Shown: in pieces, positions 1 to 6,747 of the stretch | Position numbering within the stretch: the stretch's first letter is position 1 | Layout: every line of letters begins with the position of its first letter | NCBI GenBank assembly: GCA_018818505.1 | Contig: JAHIRR010000053.1 | Location: 1 to 7,811 of the forward strand | Direction of reading: 5' to 3' | Source: Candidatus Omnitrophota bacterium | Lineage (GTDB): Bacteria; Omnitrophota; Koll11; Gorgyraeales; Gorgyraeaceae | DNA length: 7,811 nt | Made by a program: the position numbers and the translations under genes | The notes under the pieces: model-generated | Databases searched by the model: none | Seen by the model: only the letters and a program-made list of their open reading frames with translations | Told to the model about the DNA's origin: nothing

Positions 1-602
1 CCTAGATCAAGTGTGCTCAGATCCTGGCTATATTCATGAAACCTTACAGGAATCATAAACTGGGCCTTTATCTTTTCTATTTTATCGTCTAAATTTACGC
101 CGGAAGGGTGCACTACGATTACGTCTTCTATCTCAGGATTTGCCTTTTCTCTTTTATAGGCTAAAATTGAACGCTCTGTCTCGCCCAAAAATGCGTGCCT
201 ACCTTTAAAACCCCTGGAAGATATCAACCGTGAACGATCTATTATCATTATCTCTGAATCCCCTTCTCCAACATGAATAATAAGGCTTACCTTATCCTGA
301 CTTACTATATTTTCTTTTAATAGGAATAGATATAATAATTCGCTGTAGAGTCTTATGCTGTCCATATCAGCAGGATCGCTAATCTTCTCCCCTATCATAT
401 CCCTGGTAACAACCGTTAACATGAGAGATGAAAAGCCCTCCTTATGAGAGCCAAGATTCCTAAAGCTTACGATCAACTCATCTTTTGGATGCGGGATCTC
501 TTTTATGGCCTGAAACTCAGCCATCTTTACAATTTCAGATTCGTCAAGAGACGGCACATCCACAAACTTGACGAAGACCTGATACCGCGGTATGACTATC
601 AA
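1..602 (-). CDS. gspL: GspL/PilM-like T2SS platform protein, actin-fold cytoplasmic domain (partial, 3' end outside window)
   Basis: About 200 codons are visible before the gene runs off position 1. The start read here is TTG at 602-600, overlapping the gspK stop as TTGA. A strong Shine-Dalgarno, GGAGG at 612-608, sits 5 nt before it. The N-terminus (IVIPRYQVFVKFVDVPS, residues 2-18) matches the strand typical of GspL/PilM proteins. Residues 20-45 (ESEIVKMAEFQAIKEIPHPKDE) resemble the PilM helix and 'IP.P.DE' segment. Later, VGEGDSEIMIIDRSRLISSRGF (111-132, quoted in part) looks like an ASKHA beta-hairpin, and ILAYKREKANPEIEDVIVV (146-164) like the domain-II helix and strand. Known family role: inner-membrane platform component linking GspE to the pseudopilus. 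The roughly 60-80 residues normally preceding the IPR strand are absent. Any membrane segment and periplasmic domain would lie outside the window. PilM and GspL cannot be separated here; the context favours GspL. Confidence 0.8.
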   Translation of the reverse strand, partial: MIVIPRYQVFVKFVDVPSLDESEIVKMAEFQAIKEIPHPKDELIVSFRNLGSHKEGFSSLMLTVVTRDMIGEKISDPADMDSIRLYSELLYLFLLKENIVSQDKVSLIIHVGEGDSEIMIIDRSRLISSRGFKGRHAFLGETERSILAYKREKANPEIEDVIVVHPSGVNLDDKIEKIKAQFMIPVRFHEYSQDLSTLDL

Positions 603-1387
603 TGCTCCCTCCAATGGTAGATCTTCCCTGAAGTCCTGTCTACTATGGCCTCGGCGGCCTTTACTGCATCGGCATCTCCTGCCAGAACAGCCTCTGCCCA
701 TATGCGAAAAATACTAGACTCCCAGCTAAACATGGCAGGATCCAGGCCGTCTATCATGCTGATGTCGCTGGCGTTTGTAAATATACTGCCGCTATTTCTG
801 TAATCTACTATTGCCTGCGCTAAAACTGGATCGCCTACAACTGCCATAAGCACGGCCGGACCTGCGGTATTTATGTTTACCTTGGCGTCATCTCCTCTAT
901 AAATCGTGATGAAATCCTTGACTGTATCATACAAATCCAGCGTCATGCCTTCTACCAAAAATAACTCTTCCATGAACTCAAAATCTTTATTGTGAGCTGT
1001 CTTGTACTTTAATATATTATTAGCGATAATATTTTCAAGGCCCAGATTTTTAAGATTATCTACCGTGCAATTATTAAGATTTAATCTGGCCATCTCATCA
1101 GATGCGCCATAGAAAACTATATCATTTTTCAATATCAATTCTTTTGGATTATCTTTGGTCCTATTCCAATCCTCATCCAGACTGTCATAGCCATTATTGT
1201 CTTTGGTAAGCTCTACCAGCATCTTCATAACGCCTGCCTTTGCAAAATAAGCGCCTTTTATGCTGTCAGCTTCGTATTTTGCGAGCCTTACATCAGTAGA
1301 CGCGCGGCGGGAAACAATAACACTGAGGATGGCTAAAATAATCAACACCCACAATGTAAATATCAATATACTTCCTTTTTTCTTCAT
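599..1387 (-). CDS. gspK: GspK, minor pseudopilin at the T2SS pseudopilus tip
   Basis: 262 aa. The N-terminus MKKKG|SILIFTLWVLIILAIL has a short positive leader, a Gly5 prepilin-peptidase cleavage site and a hydrophobic helix. The +5 residue is Phe rather than Glu, a known hallmark of GspK, which caps the fibre and does not need Glu5 for packing. DEMARLNLNN (97-106) matches the GspK motif after the first subdomain. Two helix-hairpin-helix-like stretches follow (about 108-162 and 169-215), including KVNINTAG (169-176). The end, AEAIVDRTSGKIYHWREH, resembles the conserved GspK terminal strand. In known systems GspK binds GspI and GspJ in a tip complex, and both are encoded just upstream. The ATG overlaps the gspJ stop as ATGA and has only a weak upstream GGA, so coupling is likely. 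Its own stop overlaps the next gene's TTG. Length is a little below the roughly 300 aa common in proteobacteria. Confidence 0.93.
   Translation of the reverse strand: MKKKGSILIFTLWVLIILAILSVIVSRRASTDVRLAKYEADSIKGAYFAKAGVMKMLVELTKDNNGYDSLDEDWNRTKDNPKELILKNDIVFYGASDEMARLNLNNCTVDNLKNLGLENIIANNILKYKTAHNKDFEFMEELFLVEGMTLDLYDTVKDFITIYRGDDAKVNINTAGPAVLMAVVGDPVLAQAIVDYRNSGSIFTNASDISMIDGLDPAMFSWESSIFRIWAEAVLAGDADAVKAAEAIVDRTSGKIYHWREH
607..612 (-). promoter_or_regulatory. Shine-Dalgarno deciding the TTG start of the gspL-like gene
   Basis: The minus strand reads GGAGGG at 612-607 inside the last codons of gspK. GGAGG ends 5 nt before TTG at 602. No ATG in this frame lies near the start of the homologous region, so this site is the main support for TTG initiation. 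The arrangement fits translational coupling to gspK. Confidence 0.7.
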
Positions 1388-1905
1388 TGTATTTTAAAGT
1401 CCGGCTGTTTAAGGAAAATGGTCTTGCTGTAAATTTCCCCATCCTCCAAAGAAATCCTCACGCCAGCGGGAAGGCTGCCTTCATCCCAGGAATCCTTCCA
1501 CTCGATCTCTTTTGACATGCCAGCATATTGAAATTTAATAGACCTCATCAGCGGGGATATCTCTTTTTCTTCTTCACCCTGTTTTCTTAAGATCCAGCTT
1601 AATCCGTCATCTTCATCTTCATTCACGCTATAGGTGATCGCATAAACCTTGTCTGATATGACTAAAGGAAAAGTCATATCTTTTGACGTACCTTTAAATT
1701 TAACATCGGAAAAGAAGAAAGTATTTTTCAGCTCCTTTTCCATCTTTAAAAATACCAGGCGTATCTCCTGCAGGGATTTTTCTCCCTGAGCGCGCTTCCA
1801 GCTCCTTATGCCCATGTAAAAAACACCGTATACTGCTACTATTACAATGCTAAATATCGTTACGCTGATTATAAGCTCTATGAATGTAAACCCTCTTTGT
1901 TTCAT
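1384..1905 (-). CDS. gspJ: GspJ, minor pseudopilin
   Basis: 173 aa. The class III leader MKQRG|FTFIELIISVTIFSIVIVA has cleavage after Gly5, Glu10 at +5 of the mature protein, and a transmembrane/packing helix over about residues 6-30. A coiled N-terminal helix (MGIRSWKRAQGEKSLQEIR) leads into a beta-rich globular domain. LPAGVRISL (145-153) is the conserved GspJ segment close to the C-terminus and separates it from other pseudopilins. Known role: part of the I-J-K tip complex that primes pseudopilus assembly at the inner membrane. The ATG overlaps the gspI stop (ATGA). No recognisable Shine-Dalgarno precedes it, so translation probably depends on reinitiation after gspI. Its 3' end overlaps gspK in the same way. 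Confidence 0.93.
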   Translation of the reverse strand: MKQRGFTFIELIISVTIFSIVIVAVYGVFYMGIRSWKRAQGEKSLQEIRLVFLKMEKELKNTFFFSDVKFKGTSKDMTFPLVISDKVYAITYSVNEDEDDGLSWILRKQGEEEKEISPLMRSIKFQYAGMSKEIEWKDSWDEGSLPAGVRISLEDGEIYSKTIFLKQPDFKIQ

Positions 1906-2252
1906 AAATATGTCACGATATCGAGGCTATGCTCCTTAGCGCCCCGATCCCATGAAATTTTTAAACTGGCCTCGTAAAAAAAATCTTCCTCTGCCTTAAC
2001 TATATCCAGCGCCCATAAAAAATCAGAGCGCTTTCCTTCTGAAAAACCTTCTTCTACGTCAGAATAAGAAACTTCGAATATCTTTTCTTCAAGAAGCAGG
2101 CCTGCTCTGAAATAATCTTCCGAGAGGTCTGTTGCCCTTATAGCTCTCGCAAAAGAACTTATTATCAATACAAGGCAAACTGAAAGAATTGTAACACTGA
2201 CCAATACTTCCAGTAATAAAATCCCTTTATTCTTCCCAATTAACAATATCAT
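1902..2252 (-). CDS. gspI: GspI, minor pseudopilin
   Basis: 116 aa from ATG at 2252-2250. Leader MILLIGKNKG is followed by ILLLEVLVSVTILSVCLVLI: Gly10 cleavage, Glu15 at +5, then the packing helix. The ending KISWDRGAKEHSLDIVTYL fits the GspI C-terminal strand pattern (W..G....L...TYL). GspI nucleates the I-J-K tip in characterised systems, and gspJ follows directly with an ATGA overlap. The frame is open upstream to 2339, but those codons lie inside gspG and give a non-prepilin hydrophobic leader, so the start is placed after them. Two starts compete. ATG at 2252 has AGAAGG 8 nt upstream. TTG at 2246 has GGAGG (2259-2255) 8 nt upstream and would give an 8-residue leader. Either overlaps the end of gspG, by 26 or 20 nt. 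Confidence 0.88.
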   Translation of the reverse strand: MILLIGKNKGILLLEVLVSVTILSVCLVLIISSFARAIRATDLSEDYFRAGLLLEEKIFEVSYSDVEEGFSEGKRSDFLWALDIVKAEEDFFYEASLKISWDRGAKEHSLDIVTYL

Positions 2253-2625
2253 CGCCTCCGCCTTCTGCGCCATCAGGGCCATAAGAATAAAGATCATAAT
2301 CAGTAGCATGATCCCCTGGGCTCCTATATACATAAGCATTTCCCCATGGATCTTTTACGCTTTTCTTTAGATACGGCCCTTTCCAGTTTACATCTGAGCT
2401 TGATTTTGCCTTTAAGGCATTCAGGTCAGGCGGATATTTTCCATTGTCCAATTCGTAGAGATCAAGCGCTACTGCAATATTGGCATTGATATCTGCTTTT
2501 GCAGCAGCGATCCTTGCTTCCTCTGACCGGCCTACAAGCCTCGGCACAACCAGCGACGCAAGCACCCCTATGATGATTACGACGAGCATGAGTTCGATCA
2601 ATGTGAAACCTTTTGAATGCTTCAT
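2227..2625 (-). CDS. gspG: GspG, major pseudopilin
   Basis: 132 aa from ATG at 2625. AGGGGG (2636-2631) sits 5 nt upstream, whereas the in-frame ATG at 2673 lies inside the palindromic repeat and lacks a prepilin-like leader. MKHSKG|FTLIELMLVVIIIGVLASLVVP is a textbook type IV prepilin N-terminus: cleavage after Gly6 and Glu11 at +5. The rest follows GspG closely: AAKADINANIAVALDLYELDNGKYP (about 41-65, quoted in part by key residues), WKGPYLKK, KDPWGNAYVYRSPG, and the C-terminal YDLYSYGPDGAEGGGDDI (110-127). The last segment supplies the Asp/Gly loop that binds calcium in known GspG structures. It forms the body of the pseudopilus that pushes substrates through the secretin, so it is needed in excess over its neighbours. 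It has the best ribosome binding site of the pseudopilin genes and a stem-loop-forming repeat just upstream. Confidence 0.96.
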   Translation of the reverse strand: MKHSKGFTLIELMLVVIIIGVLASLVVPRLVGRSEEARIAAAKADINANIAVALDLYELDNGKYPPDLNALKAKSSSDVNWKGPYLKKSVKDPWGNAYVYRSPGDHATDYDLYSYGPDGAEGGGDDIVNWEE

Positions 2626-2630
2626 GATTG

Positions 2631-2636
2631 CCCCCT
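2631..2636 (-). promoter_or_regulatory. Strong Shine-Dalgarno of gspG, fixes its start
   Basis: The minus strand reads AGGGGG followed by CAATC and ATG, a 5-nt spacing. It lies just outside the palindromic repeat (2644-2715), so it should stay accessible if the repeat folds in the mRNA. It selects the 2625 start over the upstream in-frame ATG. Confidence 0.75.
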
Positions 2637-2643
2637 GTTTTAT

Positions 2644-2715
2644 GAGATTGCTTCGTCGCTTCGCTCCTCGCAATGACAGGCCAACGTGTCATTGCGAGCG
2701 AAGCGAAGCAATCTC
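2644..2715 (-). repeat. Imperfect palindromic repeat between gspF and gspG (copy 1, AATCTC ends outward)
   Basis: Two half-units face each other: 2644-2678 (35 nt) and 2687-2715 (29 nt), with an 8-nt loop. Each half-unit, read from the loop outward, is TGTCATTGCGAG, then a variable core (GAGCGAAGCGAC or CGAAGC), then GAAGCAATCTC. The element starts 3 nt after the gspF stop and ends 7 nt before the gspG Shine-Dalgarno. It therefore almost fills the intergenic gap without touching either gene. A long stem-loop in the polycistronic mRNA is expected. It may shield or separate the gspG transcript segment, but it has no U-run and is not a canonical terminator. A related copy lies at 6856-6930 with the half-units in the opposite arrangement. 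Confidence 0.88.
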
Positions 2716-2718
2716 TTC

Positions 2719-3903
2719 TTAATGCGCTGTCAGCGATATCTGAAATACAGGCAAAAGCATTGAGATAACGATAAAACCCACTACTACTCCCATGACCAGG
2801 ATTATAGCCGGCTCCAGGAGAGAAGAGAGTATCTTGATCTTCCTGTCGCTCTCGAGTTCGTAACTCTTCGCGGCCTTAAGCAGCGTCTTATCCAGCATCC
2901 CGCCCTCCTCTCCTATTATTGCCATATTGATGATAAACTGTGGAAAGCCAGTGTTCTTTTTTATCGCGGATGCCAGGGATGACCCTTCTTTAACATCATT
3001 ATAAACCCGAAGCACCTCTGCTTTTATGACTTCATTTTCGATCACATCAGAGGTAACCTTCAATGCGGAAAGAATCGCCACGCCATTTTTAAGGAGCATC
3101 GAAAGCGTGCGGCTAAATCTTGCAAACTCGCTGTCCTTTACCAGGTCACCGAGAACAGGCAGTTTCAATTTAAATCTGTCCATAATACTCTTGGACTTGC
3201 TTCTTAAAATAAAAAATATCGCAGCGCATGTAAAAATAGCCAGCAATAGCCAGTAAGCTCTTACAAAATCACTGAATCCGACAAGGATCCTTGTCGGAAG
3301 AGGCAAGGCCTCGCCCATATCAACAAACATATCCGCGATCTTCGGGATCACAAACGCCATCAAGATAAATATGGTAGCAGCGCCCACGGCCAGCATCAGC
3401 ATCGGGTACATCAATGCAGCGATTATCTTCGAACGCACATCTTCTTCCTTCTCCAGAAAATCCGCTATATTATTAAGCACATCTCTGAGCATACTGCCGG
3501 CCTCCCCTGAACGGACAAGATTTACATATAATTCCGAAAAGACCCGGGGGTAATCTTTCAAAGCGTCAGAAAATGTATTGCCATCCCTTACCTTTTCCCT
3601 GATGCCCCTTATAATATCTTTCAGCCCTGGTAACTCTATCTGATTTTCAATTATATTTAATGACTCATACAGCGCCAGGCCTGAATCTAAAAGCTCTGAA
3701 AGCTGCCTTGTAAAAATCGCGAGATCCTTTGTCTTTACGGGCCTTCTTTTTTGCGCGGTCAAGGCCGAAACCTCTTTAACCCATATAGGATAATAGCCCT
3801 CCTGCATAAGCTGTTTTACAGCCTGAGCCTCTGATTCAGCCTCTATCTTTCCTTCGATAACTTCCTTAGGTCCTTTTTTTGCTTTGTATATAAATTTAGA
3901 CAT
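2719..3903 (-). CDS. gspF: GspF, T2SS inner-membrane platform protein
   Basis: 394 aa, close to the usual roughly 400. A short N-terminal segment (FIYKAKKGPKEVIEGKIEAES) matches the family start. Two tandem T2SSF domains follow: about 63-186 (FTRQLSELLDSGLALYESL...YPMLMLAVGAATIFILMAFVIPKI, key parts only) and about 264-387 (FSRTLSMLLKNGVAILSAL...). Each contains the family Gly-Glu signature: SGEAG (132-136) and GEEGG (331-335). Membrane segments are predicted at about 165-188, 214-234 and 362-387. Known role: the polytopic core of the platform, coupling GspE ATP hydrolysis to pseudopilin extraction and assembly. The ATG follows the gspE TAA with no gap, and AAGGAAG in the end of gspE gives a good ribosome binding site, indicating tight coupling. 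The palindromic repeat begins 3 nt after its stop. Confidence 0.96.
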   Translation of the reverse strand: MSKFIYKAKKGPKEVIEGKIEAESEAQAVKQLMQEGYYPIWVKEVSALTAQKRRPVKTKDLAIFTRQLSELLDSGLALYESLNIIENQIELPGLKDIIRGIREKVRDGNTFSDALKDYPRVFSELYVNLVRSGEAGSMLRDVLNNIADFLEKEEDVRSKIIAALMYPMLMLAVGAATIFILMAFVIPKIADMFVDMGEALPLPTRILVGFSDFVRAYWLLLAIFTCAAIFFILRSKSKSIMDRFKLKLPVLGDLVKDSEFARFSRTLSMLLKNGVAILSALKVTSDVIENEVIKAEVLRVYNDVKEGSSLASAIKKNTGFPQFIINMAIIGEEGGMLDKTLLKAAKSYELESDRKIKILSSLLEPAIILVMGVVVGFIVISMLLPVFQISLTAH

Positions 3904-5604
3904 TTAATCTTCCTTCGTAACCCTGATCACTTCGTCTATCGTGGTCAGGCCCTTCTTTACCTTTTCCCATCCATCCATACGCAGAGTGCACATGCCAAGT
4001 TCCAAAGCCTTTTTCTTTATCTGGTCAGCTGATGAGCGGCGAAGAACTAGCTCGCGAATCTCTTCATGCATAAGCAAGAACTCGTATATGCCTGTACGCC
4101 CCCTATATCCTGTAAACTTGCAGGACTCACAGCCTTTTCCCTCGTAAATAACTAACTTGCTTATATTTTTCTCATTTATCCCAAATTCCTTTAAGATCTC
4201 TTTATCCGGTCTTTTCTCAACCTTACAATTTGGACAGATAAGCCTTACAAGGCGCTGCGCAGCAAAACATTCAATAGAACTCGCGGCAAGATACGGCTCC
4301 ACGCCCATGTCTAATAAACGCGCCATCCCGCCCGCAGCATCATTTGTATGCAGGGTGCTGAACACGAGATGCCCTGTCAATGCGACACGAATGGTTATCT
4401 CTGCTGTTTCAAAATCCCTGACCTCACCCACCATCATGATATCCGGGTCATGGCGGAGCATGGAACGAAGCCCAGCGGCAAAAGTCAGCCCTATGCGGGA
4501 ATGGATCTGGATCTGCGTAACGCCCTTTAATTGATATTCTATAGGGTCTTCTATAGTAATGATCTTTTTGTCTTTATTATTTATCTTGGATAAACACGCG
4601 TAAAGTGTGGTGGTCTTACCACTCCCAGTAGGACCTGTTACAAATATGATTCCGTGCGGCTTTTTAATAAGGCCTTCTGTGATCTTTTGATCATAAGAAG
4701 AAAGTCCGAGGTTTTTCAGGCTATACAGCATGGCGCCGCTTAAAAGCCTGATATCCACACTCTCTCCAAACTGCGTGGGAAGTATCGATATCCTCAGATC
4801 CAGCTCTTCTCCTCCTACCTTGATCTTTATCCTCCCATCCTGCGGGAGCCTGCGCTCAGCAATATCCAGGCTCGCCATGATCTTTATCCTGGAAACAATA
4901 GCGGCCTGAAAATATTTTATATTCTGCGGAATAGGAATGTCATACAAAACACCGTCTACCCTGTATCGTACCTTAAGCTCATCCTCATACGGCTCAATAT
5001 GAATATCCGTAACCCTGTCTTTAACTGCCTGCACCAAGATCTGATTTACGAATTTTATAATTGACGCGTCCTCTGCAAGATCCTCTATGTCCTCTGTTTT
5101 CTTTGCTGATAGCTCTATATCTTTAGCCATTTCGCCTGTATCCACGATCTCTTCTATGGTCTCTGCGCCAATGCCGTAGTATTTTCTGATGGCCTCGGTT
5201 ATGTCTGATTCAGTTGCCAATAACCCAACCACATCACAGCCCAGAAGAAGCCTCAGGTCATCCAGTGACCTTATATCCAGAGGATCTGAGACAGCAACAC
5301 TCAAAATGTCTTTGTCAAATTTTACCGGCATGAGCCTGTAATGACAGGCATATCTGGCAGGGACCTTCTCAAGGATCTTAGGATCTATGCTGATCTCTCT
5401 TAACTTAACATATTTTATAGTCAACTGCTCAGCAAGAACAGGATACAGTTCTTCTTCGCTGATAAAACCAAGCCTCACCAGAGTAGTTCCAAGAAAAAGG
5501 CCTGTTTTCTCATGCTCCTTCAAACCTTTATCCAATTCCCGACGAGAAATCAGGCCTTTCTGGATCAGTCTCTCACCTAAAAGAATTGTCCTTTTAATAG
5601 GCAT
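3904..5604 (-). CDS. gspE: GspE, T2SS cytoplasmic assembly ATPase
   Basis: 566 aa, a complete GspE/PilB-type secretion ATPase. An N-terminal MshEN-like region (about 1-145; GERLIQKGLISRRELDKGL, LGTTLVRLGFISEEELYPVL) docks to the platform in related proteins. The N2 domain (about 178-300) has VTDIHIEPYEDELKVRYRVDG. The RecA-like core contains Walker A GPTGSGKT (324-331), an Asp box IITIEDPIEY (348-357), Walker B around DPDIMMVGEVRD (386-397) and a His box FSTLHTND (415-422). A tetracysteine zinc motif, C457-x2-C460 and C492-x2-C495, marks it as an extension-type GspE/PilB rather than the PilT retraction type. It powers pseudopilus assembly through GspF and GspL, both encoded downstream. All catalytic motifs are intact. 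It begins 44 nt after the regulator; CTAAAGTACT before ATG is a weak ribosome site. PilB of a type IV pilus is the alternative, but the following G-I-J-K genes point to T2SS. Confidence 0.96.
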   Translation of the reverse strand: MPIKRTILLGERLIQKGLISRRELDKGLKEHEKTGLFLGTTLVRLGFISEEELYPVLAEQLTIKYVKLREISIDPKILEKVPARYACHYRLMPVKFDKDILSVAVSDPLDIRSLDDLRLLLGCDVVGLLATESDITEAIRKYYGIGAETIEEIVDTGEMAKDIELSAKKTEDIEDLAEDASIIKFVNQILVQAVKDRVTDIHIEPYEDELKVRYRVDGVLYDIPIPQNIKYFQAAIVSRIKIMASLDIAERRLPQDGRIKIKVGGEELDLRISILPTQFGESVDIRLLSGAMLYSLKNLGLSSYDQKITEGLIKKPHGIIFVTGPTGSGKTTTLYACLSKINNKDKKIITIEDPIEYQLKGVTQIQIHSRIGLTFAAGLRSMLRHDPDIMMVGEVRDFETAEITIRVALTGHLVFSTLHTNDAAGGMARLLDMGVEPYLAASSIECFAAQRLVRLICPNCKVEKRPDKEILKEFGINEKNISKLVIYEGKGCESCKFTGYRGRTGIYEFLLMHEEIRELVLRRSSADQIKKKALELGMCTLRMDGWEKVKKGLTTIDEVIRVTKED

Positions 5605-5622
5605 AGTACTTTAGTTAAGTCT

Positions 5623-5652
5623 ATCATAAACAAAACAATTTAACAATATCAA
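5623..5652 (-). promoter_or_regulatory. Possible internal promoter ahead of gspE
   Basis: The minus strand has TTGATA (5652-5647) and TATGAT (5628-5623), each one mismatch from consensus, separated by 18 nt. The -35 box overlaps the stop codon of the regulator. A start near 5616 would leave only about a 12-nt leader before gspE. It could let the gsp genes be expressed apart from the regulator, but the region is AT-rich and chance matches are likely. Confidence 0.4.
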
Positions 5653-6686
5653 ATGGAAAAACTGGAAAGTGCCCTTTTTATCATGAATTCTATGTTTTCA
5701 TTTGTATTTAAAGTAATAATCTTGATCTCAGGATGATTAACCTTCCATACACGAAAGACCTCATCGGCAAAACCCTGCCCTATCATCTTAACATCTTTAA
5801 AATCCAATGCAACTGTCTTAAATTTATCCAGCCCGCTTAAAATTCTGCGGCCCTGTGAACGAGAAATATACTCTGTTGCCATTTTATAGAGCTTTACAAT
5901 AACTTCTGTCTTACTGAATTCGAATGAATCATCTGTGTATTGCTTAAAGATATTATCCAATTGCTTTTTTGAAGCAAGACCTATAGAAAAACTTATCTTC
6001 GTGCCAACTGTCTTCTTGATATCTTTAATAAAAATATCTTCCATAAGATTATTGAAAATTATCTTTTTATGCGAACTCTGTATAATAAACATATCGGCAG
6101 CTTTAGAAGTAAAAAAGATACCTTCTCCGCTATGAGTCTGCGGAGAGGTTGATTGTTTGCCTTTAAGAAGATCCTGTATGGCATCAATTTCACCTTTCAG
6201 ATTTCTCTTCTGCATTATGTTATTAAAAATGCCTATGCCTTTATCAATAATATCAAAACGGATATTATTTTTTTCCTTTTTCATAAGCGCCTTTATAATT
6301 TTAGACTGGGAGTGTTCAATGGCATTGTTTAGCATCTCTAAAAATGCATAATCTAAAATGCGTGAAACATTTTCGGGCAGAGATATATAAATGCCTGTCT
6401 TTTTTTTCAGATCTGTGAGGACAATATCCTCGGATAGATTCTCATTATGCAGTATGCGATTAATGCTTAATATACACCTTTTTGACCTATCAGCGACTTC
6501 CTGTATAGCAGGTATATACTTTGCCTTATTTGCCTTGCCGATCAAAATAAGAATCCCCTCGTCTGTCAGTTGCCTAAAGAATCTATTGACATATGCCCGC
6601 GAAAACCCCGTAGCCCTTACTATATCTGAAGACTTTACTGCGCCTTTTTTACCCAATGTATCGATTATTAATTTTCTTACATCCAT
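5649..6686 (-). CDS. HTH - GHKL/HATPase - STAS-like (DUF4325-type) regulator
   Basis: 345 aa from ATG at 6686, chosen because GGAG lies 6 nt upstream; the ATG at 6698 overlaps that GGAG and has no site of its own. Residues 1-60 form a winged-helix HTH (SSDIVRATGFSRAYVNRFFRQL, with wing LILIGKANKAKYIP). About 90-235 is a GHKL ATPase: N box EMLNNAIEHS (117-126), G1 box DKGIGIF (148-154), and G2 box SGEGIFFTSKAAD (186-198). Residues 258-345 (SRSQGRRILSGLDKFKTVALDF..., IGQGFADEVFRVW) match the STAS-like DUF4325 pattern. There is no phospho-acceptor His dimerisation helix, so it is not a classical sensor kinase. It looks like SpoIIAB/RsbW-type and SpoIIAA/RsbV-type folds joined to a DNA-binding head. 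As first gene of the gsp cluster, with repeated 9-mers at its promoter, it probably controls itself and the operon. The signal it senses is unknown. Confidence 0.82.
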   Translation of the reverse strand: MDVRKLIIDTLGKKGAVKSSDIVRATGFSRAYVNRFFRQLTDEGILILIGKANKAKYIPAIQEVADRSKRCILSINRILHNENLSEDIVLTDLKKKTGIYISLPENVSRILDYAFLEMLNNAIEHSQSKIIKALMKKEKNNIRFDIIDKGIGIFNNIMQKRNLKGEIDAIQDLLKGKQSTSPQTHSGEGIFFTSKAADMFIIQSSHKKIIFNNLMEDIFIKDIKKTVGTKISFSIGLASKKQLDNIFKQYTDDSFEFSKTEVIVKLYKMATEYISRSQGRRILSGLDKFKTVALDFKDVKMIGQGFADEVFRVWKVNHPEIKIITLNTNENIEFMIKRALSSFSI

Positions 6687-6692
6687 AGCTAT

Positions 6693-6696
6693 CTCC
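6693..6696 (-). promoter_or_regulatory. Shine-Dalgarno of the regulator, selects the second ATG
   Basis: The minus strand reads GGAG (6696-6693), then six bases, then ATG at 6686. The G of the upstream ATG (6698-6696) is part of this site, so the upstream ATG is unlikely to be the main start. The protein then begins MDVRKLII, immediately at the first HTH helix. Confidence 0.65.
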
Positions 6697-6710
6697 ATTG
6701 GATTATTAGT

Positions 6711-6747
6711 TTACAACTTTTCACGATATTAATATCTGAAGTTGTAA
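6711..6747. promoter_or_regulatory. Second operator-like inverted pair in the 5' leader
   Basis: TTACAACTT (6711-6719) and AAGTTGTAA (6739-6747) are exact inverse copies with a 19-bp gap. Near the middle of the gap is a perfect 12-bp palindrome, GATATTAATATC (6725-6736). A degenerate extra copy, AAGTTGATT, follows at 6750-6758. Because it lies in the transcribed leader, it could act as a downstream operator partnering the promoter pair, or as an RNA stem-loop ahead of the ribosome site. The near-identical spacing of the two pairs favours a protein-binding role. Confidence 0.55.

Noticed and set aside
2253..2339. Longer gspI start at 2339
   Set aside because: The extra 29 codons lie wholly inside gspG and give a hydrophobic leader unlike a prepilin; Shine-Dalgarno sites support starts at 2252 or 2246.
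2626..2673. Longer gspG start at 2673
   Set aside because: It lies inside the palindromic repeat, has no ribosome site, and adds 16 residues to a leader already complete from 2625.
2462..2692. Minus-strand open frame beginning in the palindromic repeat and overlapping gspG out of frame
   Set aside because: The gspG frame is unambiguous over the same bases; the alternative translation is Arg/Cys-rich with no family resemblance.
2644..2715. CRISPR array or rho-independent terminator
   Set aside because: There are only two inverted half-units and no spacers, so not CRISPR; there is no U-tract after the stem in the direction of transcription, so not a canonical terminator.
4157..4534. Plus-strand open frame of 125 codons opposite gspE
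   Set aside because: It is antisense to the conserved ATPase core of gspE, shows no recognisable domain and has no convincing start context; a shadow of the real gene.
3904..5604. Type IV pilus PilB/PilT instead of GspE
   Set aside because: The tetracysteine motif excludes PilT-type ATPases, and the downstream gspF-G-I-J-K set with a GspK-type non-Glu5 pseudopilin identifies a T2SS.
6391..6732. Plus-strand open frame of 113 codons opposite the regulator
   Set aside because: It covers the start of the regulator on the other strand, is Phe/Ser/Ile-rich like a reverse-complement artefact, and has no supporting motif.
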